This document shows positions 48,642-56,865 of a DNA stretch of 64,000 nucleotides, one piece after another. Below the pieces are notes generated by a model. It saw nothing but the letters and a program-made list of their open reading frames with translations. It did not search any database and had not been told where the DNA came from. A program made the translations under genes and the position numbers. Every line of letters begins with the position of its first letter. The first letter of the stretch is position 1. The DNA comes from Pseudomonas sp. QTF5 (GTDB lineage Bacteria > Pseudomonadota > Gammaproteobacteria > Pseudomonadales > Pseudomonadaceae): positions 186,001 through 250,000 of the forward strand of contig NZ_AZRW02000001.1 in the NCBI RefSeq assembly GCF_000512695.2, in the 5' to 3' direction.

Positions 48642-49952
48642 TCAGTCGGCTTGTGGAGCTTCTACCGGCTTGACCGCTTCTTCGTAAGAGACCGATTTGT
48701 CGGTCACGCTAGCTTTCTGCAGAACAGTATCCACAACTTGTTCTTCCAGCACAACCGAACGGACTTCGTTCAATTGCTGGTCGTTCTTGTAGTACCAAGA
48801 CACAACCTGCTCAGGCTCCTGGTAAGCCGAAGCCATTTCCTGAATCATCTCGCGAACGCGGGCTTCGTCAGGCTTGAGGTCGAATTGCTTGACCACTTCA
48901 GCCACGATCAGACCCAGCACAACGCGGCGCTTGGCTTGCTCTTCGAACAGCTCGGCCGGCAGTTGGTCAGGCTTGATGTTGCCGCCGAACTGCTGAACAG
49001 CCTGCACGCGCAGACGGTCGACTTCGTTGGACAGCAGAGCCTTTGGCACTTCGATCGGGTTGGTGGCCAGCAGACCATCCATCACCTGATTCTTGACCTT
49101 GGATTTGATCGCCTGCCGCAGTTCGCGCTCCATGTTCTTGCGAACTTCGGTGCGGAAGCCTTCCAGGCCGGTTTCCTTGATGCCGAATTGAGCGAAGAAC
49201 TCTTCGGTCAGTTCTGGCAGTTTAGGCTCGGAAACGGTGTTCACGGTCACGGTGAACTCAGCGGTTTTGCCTGCCAGATCGAGGTTCTGATAGTCCTCTG
49301 GGAAGGTCAGGTTCAGAACGCGCTCTTCGCCGGCTTTAGCGCCAACCAGACCGTCTTCGAAACCAGGGATCATGCGGCCGGAACCCAGCACCAGCTGGGT
49401 GCCTTTGGCGGAACCACCAGCGAACACTTCACCGTCGACCTTGCCGACGAAATCGATGTTCAGTTGGTCTTCGTTCTGAGCCGCGCGATCGGCGACTTCA
49501 AAACGGGTGTTCTGCTTGCGCAGGACTTCCAGCATCTTGTCCAGATCGGCATCAGCCACGTCAGCGCTCAGGCGCTCTACGGTGATACCTTCGAAACCGG
49601 CAACGGTGAACTCAGGGAACACCTCGAAAACAGCGACGTATTCCAGGTCCTTGCCAGCTTCCAGGGATTTTGGCTCGATCGACGGCGAACCAGCCGGGTT
49701 CAGCTTCTGCTCAACCACAGCCTCATAGAAGGAAGACTGGATCACGTCGCCTACAGCTTCCTGGCGAGCGTCAGCACCGAAACGGCGCTTGATTTCGCTC
49801 ATTGGCACTTTGCCTGGACGGAAGCCAGCAATCTTGGCCTTTTGGGCAGTCTGCTGCAGACGCTTGTTGACTTGGCTCTCAATGCGCTCAGCCGGCACGG
49901 TGACGCTCATGCGGCGCTCAAGAGCAGTAGTATTTTCAACAGAAACTTGCAT
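48642..49952 (-). CDS. tig: Trigger factor, ribosome-associated chaperone
   Basis: A 436-residue chaperone and prolyl isomerase that meets nascent chains at the tunnel exit. The N-terminal ribosome-binding domain carries [17 protein letters not shown] (the loop that contacts protein L23). An FKBP-type domain lies at about 155-245 ([16 protein letters not shown]), then the C-terminal arms. The ATG at 49952 is correct ([14 protein letters not shown]). Its leader is interrupted by a group II intron ending about 50 bases upstream of the start. Confidence 0.97.
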   Translation of the reverse strand: MQVSVENTTALERRMSVTVPAERIESQVNKRLQQTAQKAKIAGFRPGKVPMSEIKRRFGADARQEAVGDVIQSSFYEAVVEQKLNPAGSPSIEPKSLEAGKDLEYVAVFEVFPEFTVAGFEGITVERLSADVADADLDKMLEVLRKQNTRFEVADRAAQNEDQLNIDFVGKVDGEVFAGGSAKGTQLVLGSGRMIPGFEDGLVGAKAGEERVLNLTFPEDYQNLDLAGKTAEFTVTVNTVSEPKLPELTEEFFAQFGIKETGLEGFRTEVRKNMERELRQAIKSKVKNQVMDGLLATNPIEVPKALLSNEVDRLRVQAVQQFGGNIKPDQLPAELFEEQAKRRVVLGLIVAEVVKQFDLKPDEARVREMIQEMASAYQEPEQVVSWYYKNDQQLNEVRSVVLEEQVVDTVLQKASVTDKSVSYEEAVKPVEAPQAD

Positions 49953-50002
49953 GGATATTCCTCGTTGCACAGACGTTAGCCGGCCGTTTCCGACCCCAGA
50001 AT

Positions 50003-52857
50003 GTCGGGTAGAGATGGGCCATTACTGGCCCACCTCCCCCTAAGAACCGTACGTGCGAGTTTCCCCGCATACGGCTCGGGCCTAATCAAAACCCCCGGTA
50101 AGGGGAGCCGGTTTGTTCACTGTCAATCCGCGAGCGTGTAGCCGCTGGTGACAAAGGGGGTGCAATAGTACCCGGTTATTTAGGGAGTCTCCACCGCCTT
50201 TTGTGCGGTACAGAATGTGGTGATCATGCCACCCCGTCTCCTTCGTAATCGGTAACTTACATATTGGACACAATCCTTTCTGACTCTGAAAAAGGCTCAA
50301 GATTTGCTTACGGTACGCCAGCCTTTTGAGCATCTGTTCCATACGCCTTTTCTCACCCATTTCCTCCATAGAAGGATCGAAGGGGTTGTACTCCCCACTC
50401 ACCTTCTTGTGTCGTTCGATCGGAGTGCTCGCTAGCGAGTACAACTCGATCGTTCGCATCTCTCCCTTGTCATTCATCGTCGCGGTAGCAAACACCCCTT
50501 TCCGCCCCTTCATGGGTTTAAAGTATTTCGCTCCGATCCACTGGAGTGTTTTCTTAGGGTGTCGCCGTTTTGCCCAACGCCATAGAGCCAGAAAGATCAT
50601 GTAATCCATGCGGCTATACGCTTTCTTGGCTACCACAGGCTGGTGATAGAACGCCCAGCCACGCAGTATCGGATTCAGCTGTCGGATCAGATCCTCCTGC
50701 CTTACCGTTTTGCTGGTACTGATGACCTCCCTTACCTTGCTATAGAACGCTTTCACGTTTTTCTTGCTTGGCTTGATCAGAAGCTTCCCATCGTACTTGC
50801 GGAAATTCCAACCTAGAAAGTCAAAGCCTTCATTTATATGGACGACACGCGTCTTCTCGAGTGACAACTGCAGCCCCCGCACTGCTAGGAACTGCTCTAC
50901 CCAAGGTCTGACTTCAGTTTCCAGCACCTCTCGCGAGGTTCCGGTTATCACAAAGTCATCCGCATAACGCACCACATTGATTTTCAGCTTCTTGGCCTTG
51001 GTCACACCCAGATGTTGCTTAAGTTGTGACTCCAGCCCATCCAGCACCAGATTCGCCAAGCTGGGCGAGACAATCCCGCCCTGTGGCGTACCGGCATCCG
51101 TTGCCTGTAGCTGGCCTTTATGAATCACGCCAGCTTTCAACCATTTTCGGAGAACCACCTTATCCGTTGGGACGTTGGTGATAAGCCAGTCATGATTGAT
51201 ATGGTCAAAGCAGCCTTTGATGTCCGCCTCCAAAACCCATTGGGCCGAAACCTTCTTGGATAGGCATACGAACAACTGCCCCATTGCATCCGCCGTAGAT
51301 CGCTCGATCCTAAAGCCGTAGCTGTTTGGATCGCCGGTGGTTTCTGCAATGGGTGCCAGAGCAAGCAAATACAACGCCTGCATTGCCCTGTCCGTCATGG
51401 TCGGAATGCCCAGAGGGCGCTCCTTTCCATTTGACTTCGGAATAAACACACGCCGTAAAGGCCGTGGTTTATAACCGTGGCGCTTCAACCCATTTGCCGC
51501 CTTCCATTTGGCATCGGGTGTATCCCAGAGCACGCGGTCGACTCCCGCCGTGCGCTTACCCTGGTTTTCAGTGACTCGCCGTACGGCCAAGTATCTGGCC
51601 GAGCGTGAGCGGGTCAGCATCCGCTGCAAGGCTTTCACCCTGCGCCAGTTGCCTTCCCGACAAGCCTTCGCAATCCGTATCTGCATCGCCCGGACATTCC
51701 GCTGAACACGCCACCAATCGATGTCATGCCATTGTTGCGGAGCGCCGGAAGGCGCAGACACGGCCAATTGGCTATGTTCTAACATGCTGCCTTCCTCTCA
51801 AGTTGCCCCAAGCGAAAGACGCACACATCCCCTGACGGGAATGGACGCTCCCGCCAGGGTTGGATTAATAGAAGATCCGTTACAGCTGGATCTCTAGGTT
51901 TATTGAGACAGGTTCACTCAGAGTTCATGCGACGAAAGACCACGCAGAAGTCTGCCCGGTTTCCCGTGGAGCGATGTTCCAGCCCCTATCCGGGCCATTA
52001 CAGCCCGGCTTTCGCTTTCTCTGCGATCCCATACCCGCACAGCCAACGGATCACCTTGCGGTTCACCTGCCCGAAGGCAGCCATACGGGCTTACCACGTT
52101 CCCTGCCTGTCACACGACTGGGTTAGAGTCTGCCTATTCGCCGGCGACCTTATGTGACGACGTGTTCCGACCCTTGACCAGAACAACCGGTCGCATCACC
52201 TTTTTGGTTAATGCCTATCAGCAGATTAGGCACCGTAATGCTGACGACGTTTATTAGCAGTTCACTTGTGTTACCCATACCAGCCAGCCTAGCGCCTCAA
52301 CCCGGTACTGCTCCGAGCATCTGCGCTCCGCCTCACGGCGAAGACGCACCCATACGGGGGCTACATTGTTGGAAGAGCTTCACACCCCACCGTTACCAGT
52401 GACGCATGTCTTCCTAGGCTATCGTTGGTCGCACAACGAGTCCGCTGCCACTCCGAACAGGCAATGGTTGGACAATGACAGACAGAGCTTTCGCTCATGT
52501 CTCCGGTTTGATGTGAACAGGGACTGCCGAGGCAGCATGCTCAAAGAATTGTTACCTCCTGTTTCAAAAGCAGGAGGGAACCCCAGCGGGGATTCTCTCC
52601 CGCATGGGTTTAGCCCTGAATAGGGCTGATGTGTAGTAGGCACTCCAATACCGGAAATCCAGTACTGCGGTCGAGCCACCGAGCGCTAATCGACCTTGAG
52701 TTTGCCACCGCCGCTGCGGCAAGTCCTTGAAGGCATTGGACTTCTGGGAGGGTTTTGTTTCTTGGGATTGGGCACCCAAGCTCTCGGCTCTCTTTCGAAA
52801 ACCCTTCAAGATGACTCTACACCTCGAAGTTTAGGAGACACGCCACGCGTGTCGCAC
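50003..52857 (-). mobile_element. Group II intron in the tig leader (bacterial, ORF-containing)
   Basis: On the minus strand the element begins GTGCGAC at 52857, the group II 5' consensus. It ends after domain V (GAGCCGTATG at 50077 to TACGGTTC at 50044) and a domain VI hairpin (GTGGGCCA...TGGCCCAT), near CCCGAC at 50003; a 3' end at 50001 is also possible. Exon bases CCCTTG at 52858-52863 (IBS1) pair perfectly with CAAGGG at 52171-52176 (EBS1) in domain I. The maturase ORF lies in domain IV and stops five bases before domain V. All parts needed for splicing appear intact. Confidence 0.9.
50082..51785 (-). CDS. ltrA: Group II intron reverse transcriptase/maturase with HNH endonuclease domain
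   Basis: A 567-residue intron-encoded protein that helps splicing and mobility by target-primed reverse transcription. RT motifs include RPLGIPTMTDRAMQALYLLALAP, DIKGCFDHINHDWL, GTPQGGIVSPSLANLVLDGL and YADD at 274-277. A maturase X domain follows (LNPILRGWAFYHQPVVAKKAYSRM). The C-terminal HNH nuclease begins near 503 (CPICKLPI, HDHHILYRTKGGGDSLNNRVLLHPLCHQRLH). Uninterrupted, so the element is probably active. It ends directly before domain V. Confidence 0.95.
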   Translation of the reverse strand: MLEHSQLAVSAPSGAPQQWHDIDWWRVQRNVRAMQIRIAKACREGNWRRVKALQRMLTRSRSARYLAVRRVTENQGKRTAGVDRVLWDTPDAKWKAANGLKRHGYKPRPLRRVFIPKSNGKERPLGIPTMTDRAMQALYLLALAPIAETTGDPNSYGFRIERSTADAMGQLFVCLSKKVSAQWVLEADIKGCFDHINHDWLITNVPTDKVVLRKWLKAGVIHKGQLQATDAGTPQGGIVSPSLANLVLDGLESQLKQHLGVTKAKKLKINVVRYADDFVITGTSREVLETEVRPWVEQFLAVRGLQLSLEKTRVVHINEGFDFLGWNFRKYDGKLLIKPSKKNVKAFYSKVREVISTSKTVRQEDLIRQLNPILRGWAFYHQPVVAKKAYSRMDYMIFLALWRWAKRRHPKKTLQWIGAKYFKPMKGRKGVFATATMNDKGEMRTIELYSLASTPIERHKKVSGEYNPFDPSMEEMGEKRRMEQMLKRLAYRKQILSLFQSQKGLCPICKLPITKETGWHDHHILYRTKGGGDSLNNRVLLHPLCHQRLHARGLTVNKPAPLTGGFD

Positions 52858-52868
52858 CAAGGGCATGC

Positions 52869-52897
52869 ATTCTAGTGGGTCAAACTCAAGAAGTCAC
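52869..52897 (-). promoter_or_regulatory. Predicted sigma-70 promoter of tig, just upstream of the intron
   Basis: GTGACT (52892-52897) and TAGAAT (52869-52874) are 17 bases apart on the minus strand. Transcription would start near 52862, about five bases before the intron's first nucleotide. Thus most of the tig leader is intron. Confidence 0.6.
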
Positions 52898-53150
52898 CCT
52901 ACTGAAAACGGGTAAAAAAGCAGCAGGCAATTTATAGGCGGGGACAAACGGTTGTGCCTCGCCCTGTTAGCAAATACAGCTAGTCATGCCGGGGCTCTGC
53001 ACCAACCCTTCTATATATAGAAGAGACTGCCAACAATCTCCCTGACAGCCGATCTTGCGAGCAAGGCCGGCGGGCAGCGCGGCATCATCGAGAAACATAA
53101 ATACGACGAAATGCCCCGCCGCTGCGACCCAGAACCTGCGGCCACTGAAA
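52898..53150. other. Intergenic stretch between tRNA cluster and tig promoter
   Basis: No supported gene. It contains no REP repeat of the window's main family. Regulatory sequence for tig may lie here. Confidence 0.4.
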
Positions 53151-53186
53151 CAAAAAAGGCGCCAGACTGTTAAATCTGGCGCCTTT
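53151..53186 (-). terminator. Terminator of the tRNA cluster
   Basis: AAAGGCGCCAGA with its complement and then six T (minus strand), directly after the last tRNA-His. Confidence 0.88.
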
Positions 53187-53193
53187 CGAAATA

Positions 53194-53270
53194 TGGGGTG
53201 GACGATGGGGATCGAACCCACGACAACGGGAGTCACAATCCCGTGCTCTACCAACTGAGCTACGCCCACC
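53194..53270 (-). tRNA. tRNA-His (anticodon GTG), distal copy
   Basis: 77 nt counting the extra 5' G (G-1) and CCA. Acceptor GTGGGCG pairs with CGTCCAC, the loop contains TTGTGAC, and the T arm holds GGTTCGATCCC. Identical in body to the copy at 53487-53563. Confidence 0.96.
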
Positions 53271-53344
53271 ATATTGCGTTACAAAGAATGAACGACTTCT
53301 TTGTTGAACCCCAATCATGCCACTGGCATGAGCGAAGTTTTATT

Positions 53345-53429
53345 TGGTGCGGATGAAGAGACTCGAACTCTTACGCCTCGCGGCGCTGGAACCTAAATCC
53401 AGTGTGTCTACCAATTCCACCACATCCGC
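53345..53429 (-). tRNA. tRNA-Leu (anticodon TAG)
   Basis: 85 nt including CCA, with a long variable arm (GCCGCGAGGCGT) and acceptor GCGGATG/CATCCGC. The anticodon TAG lies in CTGGATTTAGGTTCCAG. Confidence 0.95.
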
Positions 53430-53448
53430 GAATCAAAGCTGTTAAAGC

Positions 53449-53479
53449 AAAGGCGCCAGACTGTTAATCTGGCGCCTTT
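53449..53479 (-). repeat. Hairpin after the proximal tRNA-His
   Basis: Same GGCGCCAGA stem as the terminator at 53151-53186 but without the T run, so transcription should read on into tRNA-Leu. Confidence 0.7.
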
Positions 53480-53486
53480 CGAAATA

Positions 53487-53563
53487 TGGGGTGGACGATG
53501 GGGATCGAACCCACGACAACGGGAGTCACAATCCCGTGCTCTACCAACTGAGCTACGCCCACC
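53487..53563 (-). tRNA. tRNA-His (anticodon GTG), proximal copy
   Basis: 77 nt with G-1 and CCA; identical tRNA body to the distal copy, and the same downstream hairpin. Lies between tRNA-Arg and tRNA-Leu. Confidence 0.96.
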
Positions 53564-53594
53564 ATATCGCGCTACTTGTGCCAAAGCTGCCTAA

Positions 53595-53671
53595 TGGCGC
53601 ACCCGGCAGGACTCGAACCTGCGACCATCCGCTTAGAAGGCGGATGCTCTATCCAGCTGAGCTACGGGCGC
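53595..53671 (-). tRNA. tRNA-Arg (anticodon TCT)
   Basis: 77 nt including CCA. Acceptor GCGCCCG pairs with CGGGTGC through one G-T pair, the anticodon is in CCTTCTAAGC, and the T arm is CAGGTTCGAGTCCTG. First of the leftward cluster. Confidence 0.96.
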
Positions 53672-53785
53672 CTTGTTAGCTGTAACCTTGAAGGACTACA
53701 AACTAAGTGCTTTTCAGTCTTGCAGAACCTTGATTCCGCTCGACCTTCTCAACCAGTGCTAGGCTGTGCCCGACAAGTGCGACGA

Positions 53786-53814
53786 ATAGTATAGAGCCCC
53801 CCAAAGGGCGTCAA
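53786..53814 (-). promoter_or_regulatory. Promoter of the tRNA cluster
   Basis: TTGACG (53809-53814) and TACTAT (53786-53791) with a 17-base spacer on the minus strand, about 115 bp upstream of tRNA-Arg. Confidence 0.7.
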
Positions 53815-53945
53815 ATCCTTTTTATAAAAAATTCATTTAATTAAAGGGGTTAGGGGAATTTGCAGACCAAGCGCCTTTGCCCTCACCTCATGACATGCGA
53901 GAATGCGCTCTCTTTTTTTCCCCTCTCGATGGTTAATCACGCGCA

Positions 53946-54800
53946 ATGACTGCACAACTAATCGACGGCAAATCGATCGCCGCCAGCCTGCGCCAGCAGA
54001 TCGCCAAACGAGTCGCCGAGCGTCGCCAGCAAGGCCTGCGCACGCCCGGCCTCGCAGTGATCCTGGTCGGCAGCGATCCTGCCTCTCAGGTTTATGTCTC
54101 GCACAAGCGTAAAGACTGTGAAGAGGTCGGCTTCCTTTCCCAAGCCTATGACCTGCCTGCCGAAACCACTCAAGAAGCACTGACCGATCTGATCGATCGC
54201 CTGAACGACGACCCGGCGATCGACGGCATTCTGCTTCAGCTGCCTTTACCTGAACACCTGGACGCCTCCAAATTGCTGGAGCGCATTCGTCCTGACAAGG
54301 ACGTCGACGGTTTCCACCCTTATAACGTTGGCCGCCTGGCCCAGCGCATTCCGCTGCTACGCCCGTGCACGCCCAAAGGCATCATGACGTTGCTGGAAAG
54401 CACCGGTGCCGATCTATACGGGATGGATGCGGTCATTGTCGGGGCTTCCAACATTGTTGGCCGCCCGATGGCGATGGAACTGCTGCTGGCCGGTTGCACC
54501 GTGACCGTTACCCACCGCTTCACCAAGGATCTGGCGGGCCATGTCGGTCGCGCCGATCTGGTGGTGGTTGCCGCCGGCAAGCCGGGCCTGGTCAAAGGTG
54601 AATGGATCAAGGAAGGCGCGATCGTGATCGACGTCGGCATCAATCGCCAGGAAGACGGCAAGCTGGTCGGCGACGTGACCTACGAAGCCGCCCTGCCCCG
54701 CGCTGGCTGGATCACTCCGGTTCCGGGTGGCGTTGGGCCGATGACCCGCGCCTGCCTGCTGGAAAACACGCTGTACGCCGCGGAAACACTGCACGGCTGA
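53946..54800 (+). CDS. folD: Bifunctional methylenetetrahydrofolate dehydrogenase / cyclohydrolase
   Basis: A 284-residue enzyme interconverting methylene-, methenyl- and formyl-tetrahydrofolate with NADP, supplying one-carbon units. The active-site [14 protein letters not shown] (Tyr-Lys pair) is at about 50-63. The Rossmann part has [25 protein letters not shown], and [19 protein letters not shown] lies near the end. Divergent from the tRNA cluster and followed by its own terminator. Length normal. Confidence 0.97.
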   Translation: MTAQLIDGKSIAASLRQQIAKRVAERRQQGLRTPGLAVILVGSDPASQVYVSHKRKDCEEVGFLSQAYDLPAETTQEALTDLIDRLNDDPAIDGILLQLPLPEHLDASKLLERIRPDKDVDGFHPYNVGRLAQRIPLLRPCTPKGIMTLLESTGADLYGMDAVIVGASNIVGRPMAMELLLAGCTVTVTHRFTKDLAGHVGRADLVVVAAGKPGLVKGEWIKEGAIVIDVGINRQEDGKLVGDVTYEAALPRAGWITPVPGGVGPMTRACLLENTLYAAETLHG

Positions 54801-54831
54801 GTTCACGCTTGCTTGCAGCGCCGCATAAAAG

Positions 54832-54858
54832 AACCCCGCCAATCGCGGGGTTTTTTTC
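54832..54858 (+). terminator. Terminator of folD
   Basis: AACCCCGC-CAAT-CGCGGGGTT stem-loop followed by a run of T. Confidence 0.92.
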
Positions 54859-55135
54859 GCCCACAGAAAAAGCTCGACCATCCGCCGGAAAAGCCTGTTT
54901 TTCTCAGGTTCAGAGGCACTTTCACCTGAACATCGAACAACCATCGACAGTTCTTCAGCCATACTCCTAATATTAAAAATGGGTTTTGCTGGGTTCCCCT
55001 GAGTGACAAACCCCAATGTTTATTGGGGTTTGCCTACCCTGCGACACCCACCAAACTGATGCGAAACACACGCAGTGGTACAAAAATTGGTACGGACTTC
55101 CGACCGCCCTCGGTTGATTTAACGTTGAGGCAAAT
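54859..55135. other. Boundary region between folD and the phage-derived block
   Basis: 277 bases without a supported gene. An inverted repeat, CAAACCCCAAT with its mirror around GTTT, lies at 55007-55032. TGGTACAAAAATTGGTAC at 55075-55092 could be part of an attachment site, but no matching partner could be located in this window. Confidence 0.45.
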
Positions 55136-55414
55136 ATGGATATTGAAAAACTCTCGCTCCTGCTGAAACCCTGGCTACGTGTGGACACTTGGCATACCGG
55201 TCATCCGATGGACGACCAGCGCTTCCACCGTGCGTTGAAAGCAGCATTTGATGAGCTTGGCGTACAAATAAGCTCGGAGGATTTTCGGAAAGCAATCGCG
55301 TCCTGCCTGAAAGAGCACCGCCCAGGGGACGTGGGGGCATTCGAAAGCGATATCGAAGAGTTCGCGCAACGTGGCGAGTATATTGCCAGTTACCTGTTTG
55401 ACCTGAAACCTTAG
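55136..55414 (+). CDS. Hypothetical protein, 92 residues
   Basis: A soluble protein that starts MDIEKLSLLLKPWLRVDTWH with an upstream GAGG ribosome site. It looks largely helical (DDQRFHRALKAAFDELG, SEDFRKAIASCLKEH, ESDIEEFAQRGEYIASYLFD). No family recognised. It is convergent with the phage lysis genes and may be the first non-tail gene of the element or a flanking accessory gene. Confidence 0.65.
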   Translation: MDIEKLSLLLKPWLRVDTWHTGHPMDDQRFHRALKAAFDELGVQISSEDFRKAIASCLKEHRPGDVGAFESDIEEFAQRGEYIASYLFDLKP

Positions 55415-55619
55415 GAATTCGCAGTCGCGGGCGGTTCTGGGTACCACCATGTCAAGGTGACCATGAGGCAGACGTAACCTATTGATGTAAAGGAAAATGA
55501 AGGGTATCGGCGGAGGTACAAAACAGCCATATAGCTCTATAAGAATCAATAACTTAGCGTTGGATATTCCTACAGTAGTCTCCCTTATCTCCGGCGTCCT
55601 GCCGACCGAAACACAATCC

Positions 55620-56160
55620 CTATTTATGCAGTTCCCGCACGTACGCTTGGCACGCCGCCAACGCTATCAGTCCTTGGTCGCCGGCGTCGGTGATGGCGAC
55701 AATTCGTTGAGCATGCGCGGGGTCAAGTTCGGCTCTTGTGGCTCCATGAACCACGCCGCTGGCGCTGGCAGTTGCTGACAGCCCGTCACCGCCGGCTCGG
55801 CCGGGGCCGGTGGCAAGAAGGACTGACAGCCGGACAGTAGCAGTGGCAAGGCCATCAGACAGGCGTTGCTGAGTTTCCTTTGCATCCTTGAGCACCTTGT
55901 AGTGGGTTTCATCGCTGGTCTTTAGCCGGCCCTCCAGTGCCAGCCGCTTGCCCTGCTCGATCGCCAGCGCGGCCAGGGCATCCTCGGCGCGCTTGAGCGC
56001 CGCCTGATCGACCTGGCCGGCCTTGCTCGGCCAGTTCCTTGCCATAACGCCAGTCCTGCACCTGCCAGGCGCCGCTAGCGGCTGCGCCGGCGATCGCCAG
56101 CAGCACCAGGGCCACTGCCCAGGGTCGCAGCGCCGGCGGAATCAGATCGATCAGGCGCAT
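55620..56160 (-). pseudogene. Phage i-spanin Rz, frameshifted
   Basis: Reading leftward from the ATG at 56160, residues 1-46 encode an inner-membrane anchor (RPWAVALVLLAIAGAAASGA, then WQVQDWRYGKELAEQ), as in Rz/DUF2514 spanins. The frame then becomes GRPGRSGGA, unlike the family, and ends at 55909. The matching periplasmic coiled coil (GQVDQAALKRAEDALAALAI, ETQQRLSDGL) is in a different frame open from 56045 to the stop at 55620. A small indel near 56020 would explain both. It could be a sequencing error. The endolysin stop overlaps its start. Confidence 0.7.
55667..55885 (-). CDS. Phage o-spanin Rz1 lipoprotein, nested in Rz
   Basis: A 72-residue lipoprotein embedded in another frame of the Rz coiled-coil region: MQRKLSNACLMALPLLLSG, then the acceptor Cys and a Pro-rich mature chain (PPAPAEPAV). 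This arrangement, Rz1 wholly inside Rz, is typical for phages. It would sit in the outer membrane and pair with Rz to fuse the membranes at lysis. An in-frame ATG at 55912 would lengthen it by nine residues. Confidence 0.78.
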   Translation of the reverse strand: MQRKLSNACLMALPLLLSGCQSFLPPAPAEPAVTGCQQLPAPAAWFMEPQEPNLTPRMLNELSPSPTPATKD

Positions 56161-56810
56161 AGCACCGCCTTGGCCTTAGCCCACAGCTCGCGGCGCTCGG
56201 CCCGGCCATTGCCGCCGCCGTTGATCATGCTGCTGATGCCGTCGAACATCCCGAGGTCGGCCTTTTCGCTCAAGTTGCGATCCCACCAGAACCAGGCCGC
56301 CGACAGCGCCGCGTATTCCGCCTGCTCCAGCAGCTCGGGTTGCTCGACCAGGGGCACACCCAGGGCCTTGCCGCACAGCCGGTAGTTGTCGTGAAAGGTG
56401 ATGCCGATCAGGCCGCGCGCGCGGTACTTGTAGCCGTCGCCGGACACCTCGGGACCGTTACCGTAACGGCCGCCATAAACCCGGTTGGCCAGCTTTTCCG
56501 AATTGCGCACATAACCCTTGGCAAACTCGACTTCGGCCGGATCGACGCGGCCGTTGTGGTTCAGGTCAAAGCCATACTTGAACAGCTGCGCGACCCGCTC
56601 GGCGTCCTTGTAGTACAGGCTTTCCGACAACTTGGTCAGCTGCGCCGACTCGTGGCCGATCTGCGCCAGAAACGCCGCCTGGCGTGCCCGGGTGTTGATA
56701 TCAAAGCGGGCCATGGCGCGGTTGAGCGCCGGCAGGAAGACACCGACCACCGGCCGGCAGTTGGGCAAGATGGCCAGCAGGTGCTGTTGGGTAAGCGGAA
56801 GGTAAGCCAT
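56151..56810 (-). CDS. Tailocin/phage endolysin, glycoside hydrolase family 19
   Basis: A 219-residue chitinase-like muramidase that would cut peptidoglycan for release of the particles. Glu54 in AAFLAQIGHESAQLT is the likely acid, and GDGYKYRARGLIGITFHDNY and WFWWDRNLS are further family blocks. Between them, residues 82-93 read DLNHNGRVDPAE, a complete EF-hand loop pattern (D-x-N-x-N-G-x-x-D-x-x-E). There is no signal peptide, so a holin would be needed. The ATG at 56810 follows GGAG. It comes after gpD, as in R-pyocin clusters, with a terminator between. Confidence 0.87.
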   Translation of the reverse strand: MAYLPLTQQHLLAILPNCRPVVGVFLPALNRAMARFDINTRARQAAFLAQIGHESAQLTKLSESLYYKDAERVAQLFKYGFDLNHNGRVDPAEVEFAKGYVRNSEKLANRVYGGRYGNGPEVSGDGYKYRARGLIGITFHDNYRLCGKALGVPLVEQPELLEQAEYAALSAAWFWWDRNLSEKADLGMFDGISSMINGGGNGRAERRELWAKAKAVLCA

Positions 56811-56828
56811 TGCATGAACTCCAGGCAT

Positions 56829-56850
56829 AAAAAAACCGCCCGTAGGCGGT
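56829..56850 (-). terminator. Terminator between gpD and the endolysin
   Basis: ACCGCC-TACG-GGCGGT stem-loop followed by seven T on the minus strand, 15 bases after the gpD stop. Confidence 0.85.
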
Positions 56851-56865
56851 CAGAGAAAAAGGGGA

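Noticed and set aside
52403..52408. CATGCG (minus strand) as EBS2 pairing with TGCATG upstream of IBS1
   Set aside because: The distance to EBS1 is about 230 bases, longer than usual, and the pairing needs one G-U. A folding model is needed before calling it.
52967..53272. Leftward 101-codon frame running through tRNA-His
   Set aside because: It translates the tRNA and its terminator, so it is not a gene.
54859..55135. Possible attachment site or integrase remnant beside folD
   Set aside because: Short direct or inverted repeats exist, but no second copy at a boundary is visible in the window and no integrase motif (R-H-R-Y) was found.
55497..55778. 93-codon rightward frame opposite the spanin genes
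   Set aside because: It overlaps Rz/Rz1 on the other strand, whose lipobox and coiled coil are recognisable, and its product matches nothing.
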